DNA from: Hymenobacter profundi
GTDB lineage: Bacteria > Bacteroidota > Bacteroidia > Cytophagales > Hymenobacteraceae
Direction of reading: 5' to 3'
Assembly: GCF_019334315.1 (NCBI RefSeq)
Contig: NZ_JAHWGL010000003.1
Location: 50,939 to 114,938, forward strand
DNA: 64,000 bases
The position numbers were made by a program, and so were the translations under genes. Positions 1 through 8,051 of the stretch are shown piece by piece. Each line of letters starts with the position of its first letter. Positions within the stretch are counted from its first letter, which is position 1. The notes below the pieces were generated by a model. The model was not told the origin of the DNA. It saw only the letters and a program-made list of their open reading frames with translations, and searched no databases.

Positions 1-1720
1 CCCACACGCAGTTGCCGGCAAACACGCCCAGTAAGGCGCAGGCAAGACCCAGCCAGGCCAGTCGGCGCGCCGCAAAAAAGACGAGCAGGGCCAGAATCAC
101 CGCAAAAATCAGCCAGGCTTGCAGTGCCGTGATGTGGATGCCTGCAATAAGGGCGCCGGGTAGGACGCGGCCAATCCAGAAGATATACTCGTTGAAAAAC
201 CAGATCATCCCCTCAAACAAGGCGGCTACAGCCCGCGGCGCCCATTCCAGCGCTGGCGCGGCGGCGGGTAGGGCCAGCGCCGCTAGGGTCGTCAGTCCCT
301 TCACCACCAGCAGCACAATGCCCACGTACACCGCCCCCGAAGAGACGGGTACCGCAATTAGATTGGATAGCAGAAAGCTGAGTGGAAACTGATGAAAATA
401 AAACAGGCCCAGCGGAAACGTAGCCACCTGCGCCGCCAGCGAAAGGGCTGTGGCCTGCCACGTAGCGTTAAGCAGCCAGCCGGCACCCCGCCATGCCTTT
501 TGCTGCCACTGCGGCTGCCAGGGCCGCAGGCGGCTTAGGGCCCAGTCGCGCAAATCGAACCAACCGGCAATGCGCGGCTGCAAGTACACGATGCTGAGCA
601 CGGCCAGAAACGACAGCTGAAACCCCACGTCTACCAGCAGGTAGGGATTGTAGCAGAGCAGCACAAACGCTGCCAGCGCCAGCGTGTTGTACATACTGCT
701 CTGCCGGTCCAAAGCCCGCGCTAGAATGATAAAGGAGAACATAACAGCCGCCCGCAGCACCGACGCCGACAGGCCCGTGAGGAAGGCGTAGCTCCAGATA
801 ACGGCCAGGCCCAACAGCGCCGTCACCAGCCGAAAAAGCGGCCCGCGCCTACCCGGCACCAGCGTCAGCACCCACGACACGGCTCCAAACAACAGCCCTA
901 CCTGCAAGCCCGACACGGCCATGATGTGCGTGGTGCCCGTGTTGGCGTAGGCTTGCTGAGTTTGCTGATCTACGTCGTCTTTGATGCCCAGCACTAGCGC
1001 CGCCGCCAAGGCGTACTCGCGCTTGCGGTGCACATACTGCTTGAATACGCCCTCGATGACACGGGCGGCGCGCAGGCTCACGGCCACCAGTACATTGGGT
1101 GGTGCCATGCCCGTTTTCAGGTATTGATCGGGGTGTACGAACTGCTGATGATACACCTGATGGTAGGCAAGGTAGCGGCGGTAGTCGAACTCGCCGGGAT
1201 TGAGCGGGGCCTTGCTGGGTGCGGGTGCCCCGCGCACCAGCCACACGTCGCCGTAGCGCGGCAGGGCCACGTCCTTACCCTGCTCCGTGCGCGGAACCGA
1301 CACCCGGATACCACCCGTAGCGGGCCGCCACTGCCCCGCCACCCGCACCGCCTGCACGCGCACGGTAGTAGCATAGGTAGCGGGCCGCACCACAGCAGGC
1401 TCATCCACCACAGCCCGATAAAACTCAATGTGGTTGCCGAAGCGGTAGAGGTGGTCGGTGCGGCGCGACTCGGTGGCGTGCTGCGTGAGTGTAAGGCCGG
1501 CCACGTACAGGACCACCAACGCCAACAAACCTGCTGCATCGGTAGGGCCAGGGGTAGGCTGGCGAGCTGCCCAAAGTTGAAACGAGATATAGCTGAAAAT
1601 CAGCGTCAATAACATCCATTGCAACTCTGGCAGTACAGCGCCTGCATACAAGTACGTGAGAATACCAGCCGCCAACGCCAGCGTTAGGCGCACGAAGGCA
1701 ACAGGAGCCCAATGCAACAT
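1..1720 (-). CDS. comEC: ComEC/Rec2 DNA-uptake channel, partial at window edge
   Basis: Inner-membrane channel that passes single-stranded DNA into the cytoplasm during natural transformation. I translated the minus strand from an ATG at 1720 (MLHWAPVAF...) and found one open frame to the window edge, about 573 residues with the C-terminal part missing. The N-terminus carries several hydrophobic segments, then a soluble region. The family hallmark, an H-x-x-A-x-S-G-L stretch (TGTTHIMAVSGLQV), lies around residues 260-275, followed by a run of membrane helices of the competence domain. The metallo-beta-lactamase domain would lie outside the window. Family assignment is firm; the length of the full protein cannot be seen. 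Confidence 0.92.
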   Translation of the reverse strand, partial: MLHWAPVAFVRLTLALAAGILTYLYAGAVLPELQWMLLTLIFSYISFQLWAARQPTPGPTDAAGLLALVVLYVAGLTLTQHATESRRTDHLYRFGNHIEFYRAVVDEPAVVRPATYATTVRVQAVRVAGQWRPATGGIRVSVPRTEQGKDVALPRYGDVWLVRGAPAPSKAPLNPGEFDYRRYLAYHQVYHQQFVHPDQYLKTGMAPPNVLVAVSLRAARVIEGVFKQYVHRKREYALAAALVLGIKDDVDQQTQQAYANTGTTHIMAVSGLQVGLLFGAVSWVLTLVPGRRGPLFRLVTALLGLAVIWSYAFLTGLSASVLRAAVMFSFIILARALDRQSSMYNTLALAAFVLLCYNPYLLVDVGFQLSFLAVLSIVYLQPRIAGWFDLRDWALSRLRPWQPQWQQKAWRGAGWLLNATWQATALSLAAQVATFPLGLFYFHQFPLSFLLSNLIAVPVSSGAVYVGIVLLVVKGLTTLAALALPAAAPALEWAPRAVAALFEGMIWFFNEYIFWIGRVLPGALIAGIHITALQAWLIFAVILALLVFFAARRLAWLGLACALLGVFAGNCVW

Positions 1721-1803
1721 ATAACACTCAGGATAAGAGGAATAGAAAATCGATTACATAAGCCGACAGGACTCTAGCTGATTGTATAAAAAATATGCCA
1801 TTC

Positions 1804-1867
1804 AAAAGCAGCGAGAAACCAAAGACAGCAGCAACGGCTGCAGCCTCAGATTCCTCGCTGCTTTTTG
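1804..1867. terminator. Hairpin between convergent/neighbouring genes
   Basis: AAAAGCAGCGAG at 1804 pairs with CTCGCTGCTTTTT near 1855-1867 around a loop of about 40 nt. It sits between the acetyltransferase stop (1896) and the comEC start (1720), both on the minus strand. The T-run on the minus strand makes it a plausible terminator for the acetyltransferase. Confidence 0.55.
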
Positions 1868-1895
1868 CACAAAATGCTCGGAAGGATACGCGGGG

Positions 1896-2327
1896 TTATT
1901 TCCGCAATTCCATCTTGTAGTGCTCGATATCGCACTCCGAGAACTGCTCACCTACCTTCTCAAACCCGTGCCGCTCGTAGAAGCGCACGGCCGGCAGCTG
2001 GGAGTGTAGGTAGACGGTGGCGTCGGGATGGGCTGCCTGCACATCGTGCAACACGGCGCGGAGCAAGGCCGCACCAGCTTCCTGGTTGCGGTAGCTGGCC
2101 AGCACGGCAAACCGCTCCAGCTTCACGCCTTTGTCAGTGGGGCGCCAGCGGGCGGCGCCGCAGGGCGTACCGTCGGCCGACGTGACCAGGTAGTGGGTAG
2201 CGTCGGAACGGTCGTGTTCGTCGTATTCAGCGTCGGGCGGCACACCCTGGCCCTGCACAAACACAATCTCGCGGATATGGAGGGCCGCGGCTATTTCTTC
2301 GGTGGTGGTGATTTGCTGAGCGGTCAT
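1896..2327 (-). CDS. GNAT-family N-acetyltransferase
   Basis: A 143-residue acyltransferase of the GNAT fold that would move an acetyl group from acetyl-CoA to an unknown amine. The acetyl-CoA-binding region is visible as the strand LERFAVLASYR followed by the loop-helix N-Q-E-A-G-A-A-L-L (residues about 72-90), and the C-terminal AVRFYERHGFEKVGEQF motif typical of the family is present. I chose the ATG at 2327 (MTAQQITTTEE); a longer frame to 2438 exists but its extra 37 residues overlap a terminator hairpin and look non-coding. Similar to ElaA/YjcF-like small GNATs. Substrate unknown. Confidence 0.85.
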   Translation of the reverse strand: MTAQQITTTEEIAAALHIREIVFVQGQGVPPDAEYDEHDRSDATHYLVTSADGTPCGAARWRPTDKGVKLERFAVLASYRNQEAGAALLRAVLHDVQAAHPDATVYLHSQLPAVRFYERHGFEKVGEQFSECDIEHYKMELRK

Positions 2328-2390
2328 AAGGAAGGTGGCGTTTAGCTGACTCAAATAGCTTCTTGGATAACAAAGAAAACTGAAAGCAAA

Positions 2391-2426
2391 GAAAAAGCAG
2401 CTTGCGACCTGCAAGCTGCTTTTCCT
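2391..2426. terminator. Intrinsic terminator after phoH
   Basis: Perfect stem AAAAGCAGCTTGC / GCAAGCTGCTTTT with a 5-nt loop and flanking A/T runs, 28 bp beyond the phoH stop on the minus strand. It can act in both directions. Confidence 0.8.
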
Positions 2427-2453
2427 TGTGAAAAACACTACGTCTACCCGTTA

Positions 2454-3632
2454 CTACAGCTGCTGCTCGTGGTTCACGGGTAGGTCCTGCATGCCGTCGT
2501 CCTCGGGGCGGGCGTCGGGGTGGCGGGCCGGGTCGGCGGTTTCCCGCGTGAAACGCGGGGCGCCGTTGCGAGGCGTATACTCGCGGGGTGGGCGGTTGGC
2601 CTGCTCGCGCTGCTGCTGCACGTCGAATTTGTCGTAGGCCTGCACGATTTCCTTCACCAGCTTGTGGCGCACCACATCGTCGGCACTCATCTCTACGAAA
2701 CCGATGCCTTGCACCCCCTTCAGAATATCCAAAGCCTGCATCAGCCCCGATTTCTGCTTGGTAGGTAGGTCAATCTGGCTCCGGTCGCCGTTCACCATCA
2801 CCTTGGCTGAAGGTCCCATGCGGGTCAGGAACATTTTCAACTGCGAAGGCGTCGTGTTCTGCGCCTCATCCAGCAGCACGAAGGCGTTGTTGAGCGTGCG
2901 GCCACGCATGTAGGCCAGCGGTGCAATTTCGATGATCTTGTTTTCTTGGTAGAACTTCAGCTTTTCAGGCGCAATCATGTCCTCTAGGGCATCGTAAATC
3001 GGGCGCAGGTAGGGGTCCACCTTTTCCTTCATATCGCCGGGTAGGAAGCCCAGGCTTTCGCCAGCCTCCACCACAGGGCGCGAGATGATGATCTTTTTGA
3101 CCTCTTTGTTTTTGAGCGCCCGCACTGCCAACGCCACCGATACATAGGTTTTGCCCGTACCAGCCGGCCCCAGCGCAAAGGTCAGATCGTGCTTCATCAC
3201 CGTGTCTACCAGCTTCTGCTGATTGGGCGTTTTGGCTTTGATCACGCCGCCTTTGGCCCCAAACACAATCACGTCGGCAATGGGCGCCGTGGCCATAATG
3301 CGCTCCTGCTGCTCGTCGTCTACGGCCCCAATATATTCACTCACCGTTCGGTCCGTAATCTGGCCGTATTGGTGGTAGTGCTCAATGAGTCCCGATAGGA
3401 TTTCATTGATGCGGGTAATGACGGGCGTTTGGCCCTGAATCTTAATTTCATTGCCGCGGGAAATAATTTTACTACCTGGAAAGGCAGCCGCGAGTTGACG
3501 AATATTCTGGTTGTCGGCCCCCAGGAAATCAATCAGGGACACGTTTTCGAGCGTGATGACTTTCTCGACCAAATCAGGAATTTTTAGAGGGATGGGAATA
3601 CATGAAAAGAAGTATCGGCTATCGGTTTCCAC
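2454..3632 (-). CDS. phoH: PhoH-like ATPase
   Basis: Cytoplasmic P-loop ATPase of the PhoH family, linked in other bacteria to RNA metabolism. Over the length drawn (392 residues) the Walker A GPAGTGKT is at residues about 155-162, Walker B FVLLDEAQN about 252-260, and the sensor stretch VMVNGDRSQIDLP about 280-292. A KH-like N-terminal region precedes the ATPase. The tail after residue 335 is polar and low-complexity. The start is uncertain: the frame opens with GTG at 3632, while related proteins usually begin near the VEKVITLENVSL stretch about 21 residues in, where only a TTG is available. No ATG is in frame upstream. Confidence 0.93.
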   Translation of the reverse strand: METDSRYFFSCIPIPLKIPDLVEKVITLENVSLIDFLGADNQNIRQLAAAFPGSKIISRGNEIKIQGQTPVITRINEILSGLIEHYHQYGQITDRTVSEYIGAVDDEQQERIMATAPIADVIVFGAKGGVIKAKTPNQQKLVDTVMKHDLTFALGPAGTGKTYVSVALAVRALKNKEVKKIIISRPVVEAGESLGFLPGDMKEKVDPYLRPIYDALEDMIAPEKLKFYQENKIIEIAPLAYMRGRTLNNAFVLLDEAQNTTPSQLKMFLTRMGPSAKVMVNGDRSQIDLPTKQKSGLMQALDILKGVQGIGFVEMSADDVVRHKLVKEIVQAYDKFDVQQQREQANRPPREYTPRNGAPRFTRETADPARHPDARPEDDGMQDLPVNHEQQL

Positions 3633-3699
3633 CGAAAAGGCCTACTTTTGCCGCCCCCGCAGGGGGTAAGCAATAGTACGAATAACTCAGGATTTCGGC

Positions 3700-4494
3700 A
3701 TGGGGTTGATTACGTTTCTGTCTGACTTCGGCTACCGCGACCATTACGTGGCGGCCGTGAAGGCGCGGATGCTGCAACTTGCCCCCGCGCAGGCGGTGCT
3801 CGACATTAGCCACGCCATTGAACCCTTTAACATCGCGCACGCCGTTCACGTTCTCCAAGCGGTATTTCGTGACTTCCCACTGGGCACGGTTCACCTCATT
3901 GGCGTCAACGATTTGGGTAGTGCGCAGCCCGCCTGGCACGCTGCCAGCTACGAGGGGCACTATTTTGTAGTGGCCGACAACGGTATTTTGTCACTGCTCA
4001 CGGAGGGCCGCCCCGAGGAAGTAGTGCGTCTGCAAGCCGCTCAGCCTACCCCCTCCCCCACTCGCGACATCCTGACGCCGGCGGCCGTGCATCTGGCCCA
4101 GGGCGGCCAACTCACCGACCTCGGCCTGGAAACCGCTACGTTCCGCTCTTTGGTAAACCGGCAGCTGCGTTTGCAGGACCACCGCATTACGGGGCATGTG
4201 GTCCACATCGACCACTATGGCAACCTCATCACCGACATCACGCGCACGGCCGTGGATGCTGTGGGGCACGGCCGGGCCGGCACCATCCACTTTGCCCGCG
4301 AGACGGTGCGAGAGCTACACCTGCACTACCAAGCCGCTCCGCCCGGCGACGTAGCATGCATTTTCAACAGTCAGGATCAGCTCTGCATCGGTATCAACCA
4401 AGGCAATGCCGCCGAATTGCTAGGCCTCCATTTTGACTCACAAATAGAGGTTCATTTTCCCACAGAAGCTTCTGTTCCAGAGCTAAAAGCCTAA
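3700..4494 (+). CDS. SAM hydroxide adenosyltransferase (DUF62 family)
   Basis: A 264-residue member of the family that hydrolyses S-adenosyl-methionine to adenosine and methionine (the duf62/fluorinase superfamily). The N-terminus ITFLSDFGYRDHYVAAVK (residues 4-21) holds the conserved acidic residues that bind the ribose. The stretch HFVVADNGILS-like segment (about residues 88-97) and the C-terminal domain with HIDHYGNLITDI (about 168-179) are typical. It starts 67 bp from, and divergent to, phoH. Family assignment is clear; the physiological reason for SAM hydrolysis is unknown. Confidence 0.9.
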   Translation: MGLITFLSDFGYRDHYVAAVKARMLQLAPAQAVLDISHAIEPFNIAHAVHVLQAVFRDFPLGTVHLIGVNDLGSAQPAWHAASYEGHYFVVADNGILSLLTEGRPEEVVRLQAAQPTPSPTRDILTPAAVHLAQGGQLTDLGLETATFRSLVNRQLRLQDHRITGHVVHIDHYGNLITDITRTAVDAVGHGRAGTIHFARETVRELHLHYQAAPPGDVACIFNSQDQLCIGINQGNAAELLGLHFDSQIEVHFPTEASVPELKA

Positions 4495-4672
4495 CTATTG
4501 GCTTTAAATCAACTTATTATACTTGTTTTTATATTATGTTAAACAGAAATGTAGTGCCATATCGTACTGCTTTTGTTTAATGAGACCTATTGTTTCCTAC
4601 CTCTCCGAAACCCGTAGCGAGTAGGCTTGTTGCTTACTTTCACCCGGCACCGGCTGCTCGTATTTTTTCCTT

Positions 4673-5209
4673 ATGACCACAGACTACTTCGAGTTTTATC
4701 ATCTTCCCGAAAGCTTCCGTCCCAACGAGGCTGATATTAAGCGTCAGTACTACGCGCTCAGCCGCGAGTATCACCCCGATTTTCACGCCACAGCCCCACC
4801 CGAGCGTCAACAGGAGATCCTGCGCCTGGCTACTCTTAATACCAACGCCTACCGTACCCTCTCCGACCCTGATGCACGCATGGCGTACATTTTAGGCTGC
4901 TATGGCCTGCTAGAAGAGGGAAAACAAGAGCTTCCACCAGATTTTTTGATGGAAGTGATGGAGCTAAATGAACAGCTGATGGAGCTGGAATTTGACCCGG
5001 ACCAAGCAGTAGTAGCGCGCGTAGAAAATGAGGTTAACGAATTGAGCGACACCTTAGAAGCTGGTATCGAACCTGTACTAGTTGGGTACGAACAGCTACC
5101 CACCGATACCCGCCCGCAAGCCCTACAGCAAATCCGCACATATTATTTGAAACGGCGCTACCTGTTGCGTATTCGAGAAAGTCTTGCTAAGTTTGCCACC
5201 CGTTCGTGA
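4673..5209 (+). CDS. hscB: Fe-S cluster co-chaperone HscB
   Basis: J-domain co-chaperone that brings the scaffold IscU to its Hsp70 partner during iron-sulfur cluster transfer. The 178-residue protein has an N-terminal J-domain with the HPD tripeptide at residues 34-36, followed by the HscB C-terminal three-helix domain (LMEVMELNEQLMELE, about residues 100-115) that binds the scaffold. Length matches the family. It stands alone here, immediately upstream of tRNA-Leu; no isc gene is adjacent. Confidence 0.92.
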   Translation: MTTDYFEFYHLPESFRPNEADIKRQYYALSREYHPDFHATAPPERQQEILRLATLNTNAYRTLSDPDARMAYILGCYGLLEEGKQELPPDFLMEVMELNEQLMELEFDPDQAVVARVENEVNELSDTLEAGIEPVLVGYEQLPTDTRPQALQQIRTYYLKRRYLLRIRESLAKFATRS

Positions 5210-5236
5210 GTTACCGACCCGAACGGTTGTTCAGAA

Positions 5237-5318
5237 GCCCAGATGGCGGAATCGGTAGACGCGTTGGTCTCAAACACCAATACCGCAAGGTGTGCCGGTT
5301 CGACCCCGGCTCTGGGTA
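5237..5318 (+). tRNA. tRNA-Leu (anticodon CAA), integration target
   Basis: Class II tRNA of 82 nt. Acceptor stem GCCCAGA pairs with TCTGGGT (5311-5317), discriminator A at 5318. Anticodon stem TTGGT/ACCAA encloses the loop CTCAAAC, giving anticodon CAA. A long variable arm (TACCGCAAGGTGT region) and a T arm GCCGG-TTCGACC-CCGGC follow. No CCA is encoded. Its last 14 bases are part of the 19-bp repeat that marks the left end of the integrated element, so the gene stays intact after insertion. Confidence 0.95.
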
Positions 5319-5323
5319 CTAGG
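5305..5323 (+). repeat. attL: 19-bp direct repeat
   Basis: The sequence CCCGGCTCTGGGTACTAGG covers the T-stem 3' strand, acceptor 3' strand and 5 bases beyond tRNA-Leu. An exact copy is at 55992-56010; the flanking bases differ on both sides. This is the expected left attachment site of an element integrated by the tyrosine recombinase that begins at 5489. Confidence 0.9.
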
Positions 5324-5337
5324 ATACACTACGGAAG

Positions 5338-5388
5338 CCCCCGAAAAGTAGCTTTAAACATCGTTTAAGCCACTTTTCGGGGGTTTTT
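5338..5388 (+). terminator. Terminator just inside attL
   Basis: CCCCCGAAAAGT pairs with ACTTTTCGGGGG followed by TTTTT; an inner partial stem TTTAAA/TTTAA sits in the loop. It ends tRNA-Leu transcription on the inserted side. The terminator at 56013-56057, beyond attR, is probably the one that followed the tRNA before insertion. Confidence 0.8.
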
Positions 5389-5434
5389 GCGTTCGGTGCG
5401 CAACGGGCCGAAAACCGATATACTACGGTTTTTA

Positions 5435-5466
5435 CGCCCCCAAATGCGCCCCCAGCAACGCCCCCA
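5435..5466 (+). promoter_or_regulatory. Three CGCCCCCA motifs at 12-bp spacing
   Basis: Exact copies of CGCCCCCA start at 5435, 5447 and 5459, ending 23 bp before the integrase ATG. A single inverted copy (TGGGGGCG) lies at 55879-55886 near attR, with two variants CGCTCCCG and CGCTCCCA just after it. Regular spacing on one helical face and presence at both ends fit arm-type integrase or excisionase binding sites; this role is inferred. Confidence 0.5.
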
Positions 5467-5488
5467 GTATTCCTAACCTTTTTCACTT

Positions 5489-6787
5489 ATGACCATTCAA
5501 TTTGAGCGGCGGGCTGATCGGCCCGACTCGGCCGGGCGGTGCGTGATTCACCTGCGGGCCTACTTCGACGGACTACGGTTGCGCATGGCCACGGCGGAGC
5601 GGTGCCTGGCCTCGGAGTGGAACGAAAGCAAAGGGCGGTTCCGCAAGTCCTTTCCGGGCTACCAGGAGGCCAACGACAGCCTGGAGGCGCTGGCGGAGCG
5701 GATGGCCAAGGCTTACCGCGAACTGCGCACGGAGGGCATGGCCGCCACCCCTACCCTACTGAAGGCGGCGTTGCAGCCGAAGGTAGCAGTGACAGACCTA
5801 CCGCCGGCCCCACTGCTGGTGGATCTGTTTGGGGAGTACATCGAGGTGCTGAGGGCGCGGGGGTTCCGGTTTCACACCCTCAAGGGTTACAAAACGGCCC
5901 ACAACACGCTGATTGGGTTTGCGCAGGCGCGGCCCAAGCGGCTAACGGTGGCCGACTACGACGCGGCGATGCACGACGAATTGCTCGGGCACTTGAGGGA
6001 CGTCCGCGGCGCGGCGCAAAATACGGTGGCCAGCCTAGTGAAGCAGCTGAAGCCCTTTCTGGCCTGGGCGCAGGAAAACCGAGGGCAGACGCTGGCCGTG
6101 AATCCGGCCAAGTTGCGCGTGGAGTGGGAAGATATGGACAAGGTGTGGCTGAGTGCCGCCGAGCTGACGCAGTTGGAAACCGCGTTATTACCCTCCAACC
6201 TAGTGAAGGTGCGCGACGCCTTTTTGTTCTGCTGCTACACGGGGCTGCGCTACTCCGACCTAACTAGCCTACACGCGGGCAACGTGAAGGAGTGGAACGG
6301 GGAGCGAGTGTTGAAGCTGACGCAGACGAAAACACGCACGGGCGTCAGCATCTACCTGAGTGCGCCGGCGGCGGCTATTTTGGACAAGTACGCCGGGACT
6401 CGGGAACGGCTACTTCCCTCGACGGCCAACCAGGTGATGAACCGCTACCTCAAGCAGATTTGTCGGCTGGCCGGGGTAGAGGAACTAGTGGAGGTAGTGG
6501 AAACCGTGGCGGGCCGGATCATGAAGCGGCCGGTGTCGAAGTGGGAGTTAGTGACGATGCACACGGCGCGGCACACCTTCGCCACGCAAAGCCTACTGCG
6601 TGGAATGCCGGTAGAGGTGCTGCAGAAGGTGCTGGGGCACTCCAAGATTCAGACAACCATGATTTACGCCAAGGTAGTCGAGGACTTGCAACACCAGACG
6701 ATGCGGCGGATTTGGGACGGTGCGCCAGCCATGACAGCGGGCACCACGGCGAAAGAGGCGGTATGCATGGTAGAGCCAGCGGCGTAA
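5489..6787 (+). CDS. Tyrosine site-specific integrase
   Basis: Recombinase of 432 residues that would insert and excise the element at the 3' end of tRNA-Leu. The N-terminal region (1-100) resembles the arm-binding domain of Bacteroidota integrases, residues about 107-200 form the SAM-like core-binding domain, and the catalytic domain follows. All catalytic residues are seen: Arg254 (TGLRYSD), Lys281, His358/Arg361 (HTARH), His384 (LGHSKIQTT) and Tyr393. It is read away from attL, as is usual. No frameshift, so it looks functional. Confidence 0.93.
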   Translation: MTIQFERRADRPDSAGRCVIHLRAYFDGLRLRMATAERCLASEWNESKGRFRKSFPGYQEANDSLEALAERMAKAYRELRTEGMAATPTLLKAALQPKVAVTDLPPAPLLVDLFGEYIEVLRARGFRFHTLKGYKTAHNTLIGFAQARPKRLTVADYDAAMHDELLGHLRDVRGAAQNTVASLVKQLKPFLAWAQENRGQTLAVNPAKLRVEWEDMDKVWLSAAELTQLETALLPSNLVKVRDAFLFCCYTGLRYSDLTSLHAGNVKEWNGERVLKLTQTKTRTGVSIYLSAPAAAILDKYAGTRERLLPSTANQVMNRYLKQICRLAGVEELVEVVETVAGRIMKRPVSKWELVTMHTARHTFATQSLLRGMPVEVLQKVLGHSKIQTTMIYAKVVEDLQHQTMRRIWDGAPAMTAGTTAKEAVCMVEPAA

Positions 6788-6830
6788 CTTGAGGTTTGTA
6801 TCATTGTGGACAACAACCATCTATTTAGGC

Positions 6831-7616
6831 ATGAACGATACGAATAAACAAGGAGAAGAACCACCGCAGCATGGCCTTACAATGGCTGATTTGGTAAACC
6901 TGCTTCGCCCGCTACTGCTACCTGCCAATAAGCTCACGCCCCGCGAAGCCCTTCAGTCGATAGACGGCTCGCAGTTCCGTTCACACTTTGGGGGAAGACC
7001 TTATTTTGAGGCGGGCGAAGACTGGCCAACAACGCAAGAAGGTCAGCCGCTTGACTTCATTTTGCAAATCGTGGCCAGCGAAGACGTAACGCTACCAGCC
7101 GGAATAGCAGTACTGCAGTTATTCTACAGTTGGGAGTCATTTGCGTGGGACACGGAAGCAGATGGCTGGTTAGTTAAAACATATGCCGCTGTTTCTGCGG
7201 AACAGGCACAAGTCATTGAGCGGCCAGCTTCATTGGACGAACCCATTTTTTGCGATATAGGCTTCACTCCCATCCAGTCGCTGCCTGATTGGGGAGGGTT
7301 GAACGAACTAGCTGCAGGTGCCGATGCTGTGGCGCTAGCGGAGACACTGAATGCAGTGGATCCCTGGGATGCATACGATGAGGCCGTCACGCAACTCTTG
7401 GGGGAAGGAGACTATCAGTCTATCCTGGGAGGGTATCCCCGTTGGCTGCAGGGGGCAGAAAATCCGGTTGATGCAATAGGCCACACCCTACCCCTGCTGT
7501 TTCAGCTTGATTCAGAACACGAGGCGGGCATCATGTGGGGCGATTCAGGGCTGGTGTACGTGTTCTACGACCCACAAAGACCGGGGTATTTCACGTTTGA
7601 GCTGCAGTGCGTGTGA
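6831..7616 (+). CDS. DUF1963 (YwqG-like) family protein
   Basis: A 261-residue soluble protein of the YwqG/DUF1963 family, whose function is not known. The family pattern is visible: SHFGGRPYFEAGEDWP (about residues 48-63), then the hydrophobic strand LDFILQIVA (about 72-80), PAGIAVLQLFYSW, and the C-terminal MWGDSGLVYVFY segment. I chose the ATG at 6831 (MNDTNKQGEE); the longer frame from 6789 overlaps the integrase end and lacks family similarity. It sits alone between the integrase and the tRNA-like element and is probably cargo. Confidence 0.75.
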   Translation: MNDTNKQGEEPPQHGLTMADLVNLLRPLLLPANKLTPREALQSIDGSQFRSHFGGRPYFEAGEDWPTTQEGQPLDFILQIVASEDVTLPAGIAVLQLFYSWESFAWDTEADGWLVKTYAAVSAEQAQVIERPASLDEPIFCDIGFTPIQSLPDWGGLNELAAGADAVALAETLNAVDPWDAYDEAVTQLLGEGDYQSILGGYPRWLQGAENPVDAIGHTLPLLFQLDSEHEAGIMWGDSGLVYVFYDPQRPGYFTFELQCV

Positions 7617-7810
7617 CCTCCGTTCAGAAATAATTACTACCGGCTGATTCGACAATTTCGATAGGCTCTTATCTTGCACGCCAACCACGAACTGGTACTG
7701 GTTTGAAAAAGCTGGGTCAAGCACTGCTTACTTCTCAATTCTGAAAAAATTAGCCGTGCAATTACCTGGCTTTTTCGCTGGCGCTGGTGGCTCGGCGGCT
7801 TGGTTGTACT

Positions 7811-7923
7811 GAAGCAGTAGCTCAGGGGTTAGAGCATGAAACAGCACTGGAATTACCTTGCCAGGTCAACTGGTGCTTACTTCTTGGATTTTAGGGTCGT
7901 TGGTTCGAATCCAACCTGCTTCA
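7811..7923 (+). tRNA. tRNA-like sequence with an expanded anticodon domain (possible pseudo-tRNA)
   Basis: Acceptor stem GAAGCAG (7811-7817) pairs perfectly with CTGCTTC (7916-7922), discriminator A at 7923. D arm GCTC-AGGGGTTA-GAGC is at 7820-7835 and T arm GTTGG-TTCGAAT-CCAAC at 7899-7915. Between them are 63 nt instead of about 23. TGAAA (7837-7841) can pair with TTTTA (7889-7893), but the enclosed stretch contains a separate hairpin AGCAC...GTGCT (7843-7877) with an inner ACCT/AGGT. No clean 7-nt anticodon loop results, so decoding capacity is doubtful. It could be an intron-bearing, insertion-damaged or repurposed tRNA. The rest of 7617-8051 shows no gene. Confidence 0.6.
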
Positions 7924-8051
7924 CTTGATAGATTAGTTATGCTGGCTTTGCCAGTTTTATAAATAGGTCGTTTGGCAACCTGTTGTCGAACAGCAGTGGA
8001 GTCACTGGTTTGCTCCCAGTATATCCTATTTTCTCGCTTCGCATTATTCTT

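Noticed and set aside
2328..2438. N-terminal extension of the acetyltransferase
   Set aside because: The extra residues overlap the phoH terminator and look like a shadow; the ATG at 2327 fits the family start.
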